The position numbers and the translations under genes were made by a program. Positions 24,700 through 34,678 of a stretch of DNA of 64,000 nucleotides are shown here, one piece after another. Source of the stretch: Agrococcus carbonis (GTDB lineage: Bacteria > Actinomycetota > Actinomycetes > Actinomycetales > Microbacteriaceae). The stretch covers positions 1,798,001 to 1,862,000 of the forward strand of contig NZ_LT629734.1 in assembly GCF_900104705.1 (NCBI RefSeq). Reading direction: 5' to 3'. The notes beneath the pieces were generated by a model. That model made no database searches, was not told the DNA's origin, and was given only the letters and a program-made list of their open reading frames with translations. Each line of letters opens with the position of its first letter. The first letter of the stretch is position 1.

Positions 24700-24721
24700 G
24701 CGGCCGCGACGGTGCGGCCGC
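24700..24721 (-). promoter_or_regulatory. Perfect hairpin in the 5' leader of the tandem GNAT gene
   Basis: GCGGCCGC (24700-24707), a 6-nt loop and GCGGCCGC (24714-24721) form an 8-bp all-GC stem between the short ORF stop and the GNAT ribosome site. Confidence 0.6.
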
Positions 24722-24727
24722 GAGCGG

Positions 24728-24784
24728 TCAGCCGATCTCGGCGCGCGCGGCGGCGACGTCGAGGGCGGCGATGTGCACAGGCAT
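24728..24784 (-). CDS. Short leader ORF (18 residues) before the GNAT gene
   Basis: An ATG at 24784 preceded by GAGAGGGG reads MPVHIAALDVAAARAEIG and stops at 24728, just before the 8-bp GC hairpin. A -10 hexamer TACGCT (24832-24827) lies upstream. Order promoter, short ORF, hairpin, gene is that of translational attenuators, but the peptide has no obvious regulatory codon run. Confidence 0.4.
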   Translation of the reverse strand: MPVHIAALDVAAARAEIG

Positions 24785-24895
24785 CGGTGCCCCCTCTCGA
24801 TCGCCCGGCCGCACCGGGATGCGGCGAGCGTAGCGCAGGGGCCGGGCGTGCGGGCGCCGGATCCCGGCCGCCAGCCACAGCCCGCGGCGAGCCGC

Positions 24896-25807
24896 CTACG
24901 GGATGAGCGGCACCTGCCCCGTCTCCGGGGGCATCGGCCGCGCCCGCGCCGCCGTCACCGCGACGCCCGCCGAGGCCGCGACGACGAGCGCGAGCGCGAG
25001 CAGGTCCCAGCCGCTCAGCAGCTCGCCCACCACGAGGAACCCGAAGATCGCCGCCGCCGCGGGCTCGAGCGCCATGAGGATGCCGAACACGCGCGTCGGC
25101 ACGCGCCGCAGCGCGAGCAGCTCGAGGCCGTACGCGATCGCGCTCGAGAGCATCGCGATCGCGAACGCCGGCAGCAGCACGCTCGCGTCGGCGGCCACCG
25201 CGTCGATCGCGCCGAGCAGCCCGAACGGCAGCACCGCGACCGTCGCGATCACGAGCGCGCCCGCGAGCCCGCCGACGCCGGGCACGTTCCGCCCCACGGC
25301 GGCCGAGGCGAGGATGTACGCCGCCCAGCAGCCGCCCGCCGCGAGGGCGAGCACGACCCCGAGCGGGTCGAGGTCGCCGCCGATCGACTGCGCGCCGAGC
25401 ACTCCGACGCCGATCGCCGCGAGCCCGACCCACGCGACGTCGACGAGCCGCCGCGATTGCACGAGCGCGAGCACGAGGGGCCCGACGAGCTCGAGCGTCA
25501 CGGCGACGGCGATCGGGATCCGGGGCAGCGCGAGGTAGAACAGCAGGTTCATGCCCGCGAGCGCGATGCCGAGCGCCACGATCGAGCGCCACGCCGCCCC
25601 GTCCCACGAGCGGATGCGCGGCCGCGCGATCGCGAGCAGCACGACCGCTGCGAACGTGAGCCGCAGCAGCGTGAGCGCGGCGGGGTCGATGCGGTCGAAG
25701 ACGGTCTTGGCGATCGAGGCGCCGAGCTGCACCGACGCGATCGAGCACAGCACGAGCAGCAGGCCCGCGACCGCGCCACCGGGGGAGAGGCGGCGGATGC
25801 GGGGCAC
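24896..25807 (-). CDS. EamA-family (DMT) transporter
   Basis: A 303-residue permease with ten helices arranged as two EamA repeats, like RhtA-type amino acid and metabolite exporters. The first repeat runs from GAVAGLLLVLCSIASVQLG through PIAVAVTLELVGPLVLAL, the second from VGVLGAQSIGG through FGILMALEPAAAAIFGFLVVGE, which holds the conserved EP motif. It starts with GTG 6 nt after TAGGCT on the minus strand, so it is probably leaderless. The C28 run begins 53 bp upstream. Exported compound unknown. Confidence 0.8.
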   Translation of the reverse strand: MPRIRRLSPGGAVAGLLLVLCSIASVQLGASIAKTVFDRIDPAALTLLRLTFAAVVLLAIARPRIRSWDGAAWRSIVALGIALAGMNLLFYLALPRIPIAVAVTLELVGPLVLALVQSRRLVDVAWVGLAAIGVGVLGAQSIGGDLDPLGVVLALAAGGCWAAYILASAAVGRNVPGVGGLAGALVIATVAVLPFGLLGAIDAVAADASVLLPAFAIAMLSSAIAYGLELLALRRVPTRVFGILMALEPAAAAIFGFLVVGELLSGWDLLALALVVAASAGVAVTAARARPMPPETGQVPLIP

Positions 25808-25813
25808 CGCCCC

Positions 25814-25819
25814 AGCCTA
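25814..25819 (-). promoter_or_regulatory. -10 hexamer of a leaderless promoter (EamA gene)
   Basis: TAGGCT on the minus strand lies 6 nt before the GTG at 25807. Confidence 0.6.
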
Positions 25820-25859
25820 GGTGCGCGGCCGTCGTCCGCCTGCCGAGCCGCCCGCATCG

Positions 25860-25887
25860 CCCCCCCCCCCCCCCCCCCCCCCCCCCC
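25860..25887. repeat. Homopolymer of 28 cytosines
   Basis: An uninterrupted C28 run (G28 on the minus strand) in the 159-bp region between two divergent transporter genes, 80 bp before the ABC ATPase start and about 40 bp upstream of the EamA -10. The true length may vary by slippage or be uncertain in the assembly. Confidence 0.95.
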
Positions 25888-25966
25888 GCAGCACCCGCCT
25901 CATCCGCGCGGATGATCTTGCGCGCGGCGCGCCCCGCCCGGCCCCGCGGCGGGCGAGGATCAGCGC

Positions 25967-27052
25967 ATGGCATCCGCGCCCCCGCCGCCCGCGGCGAGCA
26001 CTCCAGAGCCGTCCGCGGCCCCGCACCTCGCCGTCGCCGGCGCGCCCGAGCCGCTCGCGGCATCCGCCCCCGTCTTCGTCGACCCGCTCGCGCACGGCGA
26101 GCCGCGCCCGTCGCTCGACGCGGGCGGCATCGTCGTCGACGGCGTCGGCCGCAGCTTCGGCGCGGTGCAGGCGGTGCGGCACATGACCTTCCACGCGAAG
26201 CCCGGCCGCGTCACCGGCCTCATCGGGCCGAACGGCGCGGGCAAGACGACGCTCCTGCTCATGCTCGCATCGCTCCTCGCGCCCGACGCGGGCGAGATCC
26301 GCATCGCGGGCGCCGATCCCGTGCGCGACCCGGCGGCGGTGCGCCGCGCGATGGGATGGATGCCGGATGTGCTCGGCACGTGGCGTTCGCTCAGCCCCCG
26401 CGTGATCCTCACGACCGTCGGGCGGCTGCACGGCATGCCGCGGGACGCCGCCCGCGCCCGCGCCGACGAGCTCATCGCGCAGGCGCGCCTCGACGAGCTC
26501 GCGGACCGCCCGAGCCGCGTGCTCTCCCGCGGCCAGCAGCAGCGGCTCGGCCTCGCCCGCGCGCTCGTGCACCGCCCGAGCGTGCTGCTGCTCGACGAGC
26601 CGGCGGCGGGCCTCGATCCCACCTCGCGCCTCGAGCTGCGCCAGCTGCTGCGCGGCTTCGCGGCGAGCGGCGGCACCGTGCTCATCTCGAGCCACGACCT
26701 CTCCGAGCTCGACGAACTCGCCGAGGACGCCGTGTTCGTCGACCGCGGCGAGGTCGTCGGCGGCGAGCGGCTCGTGCTCGCCCGGCAGGCCGTGCGCGAG
26801 TGGCGCATCCGCGCGCTCGACGCCGCGGCGCTCTCGTACCAGCTCGCCCACATCGGCGTGCCGTTCGACCGGGTGCGGATCGAGGGCGAGCTCGCCCACG
26901 TCGGCCTCGAGAGCGACGAGGCGGCCGCGGCCGTGCTCGCGCACCTCGTGCGCGCCGGCGTCGCCATCACCCACTTCGCGCCCGCCGTCGGCGACATCGA
27001 GCGCACCTACCTCGGGCTCGCAGGCGGCCCCGGCACCGGAGGTGCACGATGA
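25967..27052 (+). CDS. ABC transporter ATP-binding protein
   Basis: A 361-residue ATPase. Walker A GPNGAGKTT is at 87-95, the signature is the variant LSRGQQQRLGLARAL, Walker B is LLLDEPAAGLDP, and the switch His lies in SSHDLSELDELAED. The first 50 residues are an Ala/Pro-rich extension not seen in most relatives. LSRGQ instead of LSGGQ is common in exporters of the CcmA type. The ATG at 25967 has GAGGAT upstream. Its TGA overlaps the ATG of the permease (ATGA), so the two are coupled and form one exporter. Confidence 0.85.
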   Translation: MASAPPPPAASTPEPSAAPHLAVAGAPEPLAASAPVFVDPLAHGEPRPSLDAGGIVVDGVGRSFGAVQAVRHMTFHAKPGRVTGLIGPNGAGKTTLLLMLASLLAPDAGEIRIAGADPVRDPAAVRRAMGWMPDVLGTWRSLSPRVILTTVGRLHGMPRDAARARADELIAQARLDELADRPSRVLSRGQQQRLGLARALVHRPSVLLLDEPAAGLDPTSRLELRQLLRGFAASGGTVLISSHDLSELDELAEDAVFVDRGEVVGGERLVLARQAVREWRIRALDAAALSYQLAHIGVPFDRVRIEGELAHVGLESDEAAAAVLAHLVRAGVAITHFAPAVGDIERTYLGLAGGPGTGGAR

Positions 27053-28167
27053 CGCAGACGCAGGCGCAGACCCCGCCCCCCGCGGCGCCGCCCGAGGCGC
27101 GTCCGGCGCCGGATGCGCGCGCGGGCCTCGGCGCGTGGCTCCGGATGCTGTGGGTCGTCGTGGGCCTCGAGCTGCGCCAGCGCGTGCGCTCGGTCGCCTG
27201 GTACGTGCTGCTCGGCGTCGTCGCGCTCGTCGTCGGCGGCGTCATCGTCGTGCTGTGGCTCTCGCTGCAGGGCTACCAGCGCGACATCGGCGGGGCGATC
27301 TTCGCGACCACGATCTTCCTCGTCATGCTCGTCACCTCGCTCGTGACGCCCGCGCTCTCGGGCAACGCGATCAACGGCGACCGCGAAGCGGGCACGCTCG
27401 CCTCGACGCAGGTCACCCAGGTGTCGGCGACGCAGCTCGTGCTCGGCAAGGTCGTCGGCTCCTGGATCGCGTCGCTCGGCTTCCTCGCCGTCTGCGTGCC
27501 GTTCATGCTCGCCGCCGCGGCGCTCGGGGGCCTGCGGCCCGAGGCGGTGCTCGTCTCGATCCCGATCGTCGTGCTGGAGATCGGCGTGGTCTCGGCGATC
27601 GGCGTCGGCCTCTCGGGCGTCATCCGCAAGCCCGTGCTCTCGACGGTCGTGAGCTACCTCGTCGTCGCGACCTTCGCCGTCGGCACGCTCATCGGCTTCG
27701 GGGTCGCGACGATCGCGCTCCAATCCGAGGAGCAGCGGCCGGAGCTGACGTGGGAGTACGACGAGACGACCGGCAACGCGACGTGCATCGACACGGGCCG
27801 CACCTACGAGACGGTCGTGCCGCGCACCGATCGCGTGTGGTGGATGCTCGCGGCGAACCCCTACGTCATCCTCGCCGACGCGACCCCGCCGCACTTCGAC
27901 TCGGGCGGCTACCCCGACGACCTCTTCGGGCAGATCGCCCTCATGGTCCGCATGGCGCAGGAGCCGCCGCACATCGAGTCGTGCGCCGACTACGACGCGC
28001 GCGGCGCATGGGAGGATCCGGCCGAGGGCGTCTTCGACCGCACGGCGCCGAGCTGGTTCGTCGGCATGGCGATCCACGTGGGGCTCGCGGCGCTCGCGAC
28101 TTGGGGCGCGATCGTCGCGGTGCGCGCCCCGGCCCGCACGCTCGCGCCGGGCAGCCGCATCGCCTGA
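27049..28167 (+). CDS. ABC-2 type transporter permease
   Basis: A 372-residue permease with six or more helices. After a Pro-rich start, helix 1 lies at about 53-73 (VAWYVLLGVVALVVGGVIVVLW), and PALSGNAINGDREAGTLASTQVTQV is the ABC-2 signature seen in NatB- and CcmB-like exporters. A large external loop between about 230 and 335 contains two Cys (GNATCIDTG and IESCADY) that may pair outside the cell. It is coupled to the ATPase by ATGA. The exported substrate is unknown. Confidence 0.8.
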   Translation: MTQTQAQTPPPAAPPEARPAPDARAGLGAWLRMLWVVVGLELRQRVRSVAWYVLLGVVALVVGGVIVVLWLSLQGYQRDIGGAIFATTIFLVMLVTSLVTPALSGNAINGDREAGTLASTQVTQVSATQLVLGKVVGSWIASLGFLAVCVPFMLAAAALGGLRPEAVLVSIPIVVLEIGVVSAIGVGLSGVIRKPVLSTVVSYLVVATFAVGTLIGFGVATIALQSEEQRPELTWEYDETTGNATCIDTGRTYETVVPRTDRVWWMLAANPYVILADATPPHFDSGGYPDDLFGQIALMVRMAQEPPHIESCADYDARGAWEDPAEGVFDRTAPSWFVGMAIHVGLAALATWGAIVAVRAPARTLAPGSRIA

Positions 28168-28175
28168 GATCCACT

Positions 28176-28232
28176 CAACGGCCATGCGCGACGGATGTGC
28201 ACGTGACGTGCACATCCGCGCCGCATGGCCGT
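28176..28232. repeat. Palindromic intergenic repeat, copy 2
   Basis: CAACGGCCATGCG (28176-28188) and CGGATGTGCACGT (28192-28204) are mirrored by ACGTGCACATCCG (28206-28218) and CGCATGGCCGT (28222-28232), with only one unpaired central base. It matches the element at 3158-3216 in arms but has a different, more symmetric loop. It lies between the ABC permease and the YbaK gene. Confidence 0.85.
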
Positions 28233-28263
28233 CGAGATCGCCGCGGTCCGGCATCATGAGGCC

Positions 28264-28737
28264 ATGACGCTCCCGACGAAGGCCGCCTCCATCCAGCAGC
28301 AGCTGCGCGACATGGGCATCGACCGCGAGATCATCCACTTCCCCGAGGGAGTCCACACGGCGAAGGCCGCGGCCGCCGCGCTCGGCATCGAAGTGGGCGC
28401 GATCGCCAACTCGCTCGTGTTCTGGATGGCGGATGCGCCGCTGCTCGTCATGACGTCGGGTCGCCATCGCGTCGACACCGCCGCGCTCGCCGAGCAGCTC
28501 GGCGAGGGCCCGATCGAGCGCGCCGACCCGCAGCAGGTGCGCGCCGCGACCGGTCAGGTGATCGGCGGCGTCGCGCCGCTCGGTCACCCCGCGCCCATCC
28601 GCACGATCGTCGACGTCGCGCTGCGCGACTACCCGCGGCTCTCGGCCGCGGCCGGCACCCCCGAGACGGTCTTCATGCTCGACTACGACGAGCTGCTGCG
28701 CATCACCGGCGGCGAGGAGCGCGTCGTCGGCGACTGA
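28264..28737 (+). CDS. YbaK/EbsC-family aminoacyl-tRNA deacylase
   Basis: A 157-residue editing-domain protein that hydrolyses mischarged tRNA (typically Cys- or Ala-tRNAPro). HFPEGVHTAKAAAAALGIEVGAIANSLVF (from residue 24) and VIGGVAPLGHPAPI carry the family core. The usual Lys of the active site is Asn in ANSLVF, as in several actinobacterial members. CATCAT lies 6 nt before the ATG, suggesting a leaderless start. It ends four bases before the convergent tam gene. Confidence 0.8.
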   Translation: MTLPTKAASIQQQLRDMGIDREIIHFPEGVHTAKAAAAALGIEVGAIANSLVFWMADAPLLVMTSGRHRVDTAALAEQLGEGPIERADPQQVRAATGQVIGGVAPLGHPAPIRTIVDVALRDYPRLSAAAGTPETVFMLDYDELLRITGGEERVVGD

Positions 28738-28741
28738 CGGC

Positions 28742-29557
28742 TCAGTCGCGCCGGCCCACCGCGAACACGCGCCGGAACGGCAGCAGCACGCGCCCCTCGG
28801 CATCCGCCGGATAGGCCTCCCGCAGCCGGGCCTTGAAGGCCGACTCGAACGCGGGCCGCAGCTCCACCGGCAGCGCCTCGAGCACGGGCCGCGCGCCGGT
28901 CGCGCGCACCCACTCGAACACCGCATCCGGCCCGTGCAGCACGTGCAGGTAGGTCGTCTCCCACGCGTCGACCTCGAGGCCGAGCGCCGTGAGCGCGCGC
29001 AGGTAGTCGGCGGCGTCGTGCGCCTGCGGGCGGTGCGCCGCGCGCGTGTGCTCGGCGAACTCGGGCAGCGCAGCGACCTCGTCGCGCAGCGTGTGGCTCG
29101 GCTCGCCGAAGTTGCCGGGCACCTGCATCGCGAGCCAGCCGCCCGGCGCGAGCATGCCGACCAGCCGCGGCAGCAGCTCAAGGTGGCCGGGGATCCACTG
29201 CAGCGTCGCGTTCGTCACCAGCACGTCGAGCGGCGCCTCGGGCCGCCAGTCGCGCGCGTCGGCGAGCTGCCAGTCGAGGCGCGGGTGCTCGAGCAGCGGG
29301 TGATCCGCGCGCGCCCGCTCGATCATCGCGGCGGATGCGTCGACCCCCGTCACGCGCGCACGGGGCCACCGGTCGGTGAGCAGCTGGGTGAGGTTGCCGG
29401 GGCCGCAGCCGAGGTCGGCGACGCGCCCGGGGGCTTCGGCGCCGACGCGGGCCACGAGCTCGACGAACGGCCTCCCGCGCTCGTCGGCGTAGGCGAGGTA
29501 CTGCTGCGGGTCCCAGGTGTGGCGCCGGGGTCCGGCCTCGGGGGTCGAGCTCGTCAC
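28742..29557 (-). CDS. tam: Trans-aconitate 2-methyltransferase
   Basis: A 271-residue SAM-dependent methyltransferase. TWDPQQYLAYADERGRPFVELVARV opens the protein, VADLGCGPGNLTQLL is the SAM-binding motif near residue 37, and NATLQWIPGHLELLPRLVG and GGWLAMQVPGNF are hallmarks of Tam, which methylates trans-aconitate. The frame extends upstream, but the GTG at 29557 has TGGAGG at ideal spacing and gives the standard N-terminus. A perfect 18-bp palindrome sits immediately upstream and probably controls it. Confidence 0.85.
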   Translation of the reverse strand: MTSSTPEAGPRRHTWDPQQYLAYADERGRPFVELVARVGAEAPGRVADLGCGPGNLTQLLTDRWPRARVTGVDASAAMIERARADHPLLEHPRLDWQLADARDWRPEAPLDVLVTNATLQWIPGHLELLPRLVGMLAPGGWLAMQVPGNFGEPSHTLRDEVAALPEFAEHTRAAHRPQAHDAADYLRALTALGLEVDAWETTYLHVLHGPDAVFEWVRATGARPVLEALPVELRPAFESAFKARLREAYPADAEGRVLLPFRRVFAVGRRD

Positions 29558-29570
29558 GGTGCCTCCAAAG

Positions 29571-29588
29571 TATCTTGACGTCAAGATA
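29571..29588. promoter_or_regulatory. Perfect 18-bp palindrome upstream of tam
   Basis: TATCTTGACGTCAAGATA starts 14 bp from the tam start codon. TTGA-N-TCAA palindromes of this kind are typical MarR-family operators; no regulator gene is adjacent. Confidence 0.7.
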
Positions 29589-29684
29589 TCTCCGCGTGCG
29601 GGCCGCGGCAAGGTGCGCGCGGCCGACGAGTCGCCGGGCGGCCGGCTGTCGGATCCGCCCTCGTCGTCCGGCGGCACGCAGGCT

Positions 29685-29701
29685 GCCGAACGCCGTTCGG
29701 C
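29685..29701. promoter_or_regulatory. Palindrome upstream of the glgX promoter
   Basis: GCCGAACG-C-CGTTCGGC lies 30 bp before the glgX -10. It could be an operator for the trehalose/glycogen genes. Confidence 0.45.
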
Positions 29702-29731
29702 GGCACTCAGGCCCCGCCGGATGGAGCGACC

Positions 29732-29737
29732 TACACT
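29732..29737 (+). promoter_or_regulatory. -10 hexamer of a leaderless promoter (glgX)
   Basis: TACACT is 7 nt before the GTG at 29745. Confidence 0.6.
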
Positions 29738-29744
29738 CGGCAGA

Positions 29745-32096
<2,352 letters not shown>

Positions 32097-32110
32097 CCGG
32101 AGGAGATCCC

Positions 32111-34453
32111 GTGCGCACGCCGCAGAGCACGTACCGACTGCAGATCACCGAGGCGTTCACCCTCTTCGACGCGGCCGAGCGGCTCGAGGCGCTCGCCGAC
32201 CTCGGCGTCGACTGGGTCTACCTCTCGCCCATCCTCCAGGCCGAGCCGGGCAGCGACCACGGCTACGACGTCGTCTCGCACGCGCGCGTCGATCCGGTGC
32301 GCGGCGGGCGCGAGGGGCTGGATGCGCTCGCGGCCGAGGCGCAGCGGCTCGGCATGGGCGTGCTCGTCGACATCGTGCCCAACCACATGGGCGTCGCGAC
32401 CCCCGAGCACAACAGCTGGTGGTGGCAGGTGCTCGAGGGCGGGCAGGAGAGCCCGCTCGCCGACGCGTTCGACATCGACTGGGAGGCGGGCGGCGGCACG
32501 CTGCTGCTGCCGATCGTCGGCGACGACGACTGGTCGGAGGACGGCACGGTCGCGCACCTGAGCGTCGAGCGCGGACCCGACGGCGAGGCGCGGGCGCTGC
32601 GCTACTGGGACACGCGGCTGCCGGTCGCGCCCGGCACGGGCGACGGCCTCGCCCAGCAGGTGCTCGAGCGCCAGCACTACCGGCTCGTGCACTGGCGGCA
32701 GGCCGACGACCGGCTCAACTACCGGCGCTTCTTCGCCGTCACGTCGCTCGCGGCGGTGCGGGTCGAGCTGCCCGAGGTCTTCGAGGCGACGCACGTCGAG
32801 ATCGAGCGCTGGTTCGACGAGCGGCTCGTGCAGGGCCTGCGGGTCGACCACCCCGACGGGCTGCGCGACCCCGCGGGCTACCTCGACGACCTCGACCGGC
32901 TCACCGGCGGCGCGTTCGTGCTCGTCGAGAAGATCCTCGAGCCGGGCGAGCAGCTGCCGCGCTGGGCGACCGCCGGCACGACCGGCTACGACACGCTCGG
33001 CCTCATCGACCGCGTGCTGACCGACGCATCCGCCGAGGCCGCCCTCGACGCGATCGACCAGCGCCTGCGCGGCGGCGAGCGGGTCGACTGGGCCGAGATG
33101 ACCCACCGCACGAAGCGCCGCATCGCCGATACGATCCTGCGCGCCGAGGTGCTGCGGCTCGAGCGCGAGGTGCGGGCGTCGCGCGCGTTCGACGAGGCGC
33201 ACGGCGGCACGGCGGCGCCGACCGACACCGCCGACGCGATCGCCGAGCTGCTCGCGTGCTTCCCCGTCTACCGCTCGTACCTGCCCGAGGGGATCGAGCA
33301 CCTGCGCACCGCTGCCGCGCGCGCGGCCGAGGCTCGGCCCGACCTCGCGGCGACGATCGAGCGGCTGCTGCCGGTGCTCGCGGATCCCCGGCAGGATGCG
33401 GCGCTGCGGTTCCAGCAGACGAGCGGCATGGTCATGGCCAAGGGCGTCGAGGACACCGCGTTCTACCGCTACTCGCGCCTCACGAGCCTCAACGAGGTCG
33501 GCGGCGACCCCGAGGTCTTCGCCGTCGATCCTGCCGAGTTCCACGCGCTCATGCGGCGCCGGCAGGCCGAGTGGCCGCACGCGATGAACGCGCTCTCGAC
33601 CCACGACACGAAGCGCGGCGAGGACGTGCGGGCGCGCATCACGACGATCGCCGAGCTGCCGGGCCGCTGGGAGGCGCTGCTCGACCGCCTGCTCGTCTTC
33701 GCGCCCGCGCAGGGCCGGGCCTTCGTCAACCTGCTGCTGCAGGCGGTCGTCGGCGCGTGGCCCGCCGACGAGCAGCGGCTCGTCGACTACATGCGCAAGG
33801 CCGCGCGCGAGGCCGACGCCCACACCCACTGGACCGACCCGAACGCGACGTTCGAGTCGCAGCTCGCCGAGCTCGTGCGGCACGTGCTCGCCGATCCCGC
33901 GCGCCGCGACGTCGAGGCGTTCCTCGCCGAGACCGAGGAGGGCTTCCGCGCCAACGTGCTCTCGGCCAAGCTGCTCAACCTCACGATCCCCGGCTTCCCC
34001 GACGTCTACCAGGGCGCCGAGGCCCTCGAGCAGTCGCTCGTCGACCCCGACAACCGCCGCCCGGTCGATTGGGGGCAGATGGATGCGCTGCGCGAGCGGG
34101 CGCGCGAGCCCCTGTCGGGCGGGTGGTCGCTCGAGGTCGCCAAGGTGCGGCTCGTGCGCGAGGCGCTGCGCCTGCGGCGCGCGCACCCCGAGCGGTTCGA
34201 GGGCTACCGGGCGCTCGAACCGCAGGGGGAGGCGGCCGAGCACGCCATCGCGTTCGACCGAGGCGGCGCGATCGCGATCGCGACGCGGCTGCCGATCGCG
34301 CTCGCCGCGCGAGGCGGCTGGGGCGACACGACGATCGAGCTGCCCGAGGGGCACTGGGTCGAGCTGCTGACCGGCCGTGCGCTGCGCGGCGGCGAGACGC
34401 GCCTCGACCTGCTGCTCGGCACGGCGCCGGTGGCGCTCCTCACGCGCGACTGA
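32111..34453 (+). CDS. treY: Maltooligosyl trehalose synthase TreY
   Basis: A 780-residue GH13 enzyme that turns the reducing-end glucose of a maltodextrin into a trehalosyl unit. STYRLQITEAFTLFDAAERL and YLSPILQAEPGSDHGYDVV open the barrel; IVPNHMG, GLRVDHPDGL (nucleophile Asp) and FVLVEKILEPGE (Glu) are the TreY catalytic segments. GTG at 32111 has CGGAGGAG upstream and lies only 14 bp after glgX. The operon continues to treZ through a repeat-filled gap. Confidence 0.92.
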   Translation: MRTPQSTYRLQITEAFTLFDAAERLEALADLGVDWVYLSPILQAEPGSDHGYDVVSHARVDPVRGGREGLDALAAEAQRLGMGVLVDIVPNHMGVATPEHNSWWWQVLEGGQESPLADAFDIDWEAGGGTLLLPIVGDDDWSEDGTVAHLSVERGPDGEARALRYWDTRLPVAPGTGDGLAQQVLERQHYRLVHWRQADDRLNYRRFFAVTSLAAVRVELPEVFEATHVEIERWFDERLVQGLRVDHPDGLRDPAGYLDDLDRLTGGAFVLVEKILEPGEQLPRWATAGTTGYDTLGLIDRVLTDASAEAALDAIDQRLRGGERVDWAEMTHRTKRRIADTILRAEVLRLEREVRASRAFDEAHGGTAAPTDTADAIAELLACFPVYRSYLPEGIEHLRTAAARAAEARPDLAATIERLLPVLADPRQDAALRFQQTSGMVMAKGVEDTAFYRYSRLTSLNEVGGDPEVFAVDPAEFHALMRRRQAEWPHAMNALSTHDTKRGEDVRARITTIAELPGRWEALLDRLLVFAPAQGRAFVNLLLQAVVGAWPADEQRLVDYMRKAAREADAHTHWTDPNATFESQLAELVRHVLADPARRDVEAFLAETEEGFRANVLSAKLLNLTIPGFPDVYQGAEALEQSLVDPDNRRPVDWGQMDALRERAREPLSGGWSLEVAKVRLVREALRLRRAHPERFEGYRALEPQGEAAEHAIAFDRGGAIAIATRLPIALAARGGWGDTTIELPEGHWVELLTGRALRGGETRLDLLLGTAPVALLTRD

Positions 34454-34473
34454 CCCGCAGGCGACGCCCAGCC

Positions 34474-34655
34474 CACGGTGGTGGAGCACGCGCCCCAGGC
34501 GACGGTGGTCGAGTAGGCGCCGCAGGCGATGCCCAGCCCACGGTGGTGGAGCACGCGCCCCAGGCGACGCCCAGCCCACGGTGGTCGAGTAGGCGCCGCA
34601 GGCGACGCCCAGGCCACGGTGGTCGAGTAGGCGCCGCAGGCGCCGTATCGAGACC
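34474..34655. repeat. Tandem array of about 38-bp repeats between treY and treZ
   Basis: Five units begin CACGGTGGT-(G/C)GAG and contain GGCGCCGCAGGCGA; two alternating variants carry GGAGCACGCGCC or CGAGTAGGCGCC. The last ends CGCCGTATCGAGACC, matching the GGTCGAG...TCGAGACC family at 21757-21983. Outside this array the 225-bp treY-treZ gap holds only the treZ ribosome site. Confidence 0.85.
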
Positions 34656-34678
34656 AGACCCCAGCCACAGGAGGCACG

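Noticed and set aside
34474..34655. Repeat array between treY and treZ as a possible CRISPR
   Set aside because: Units follow one another directly, vary in sequence and have no unique spacers; no cas gene is present.
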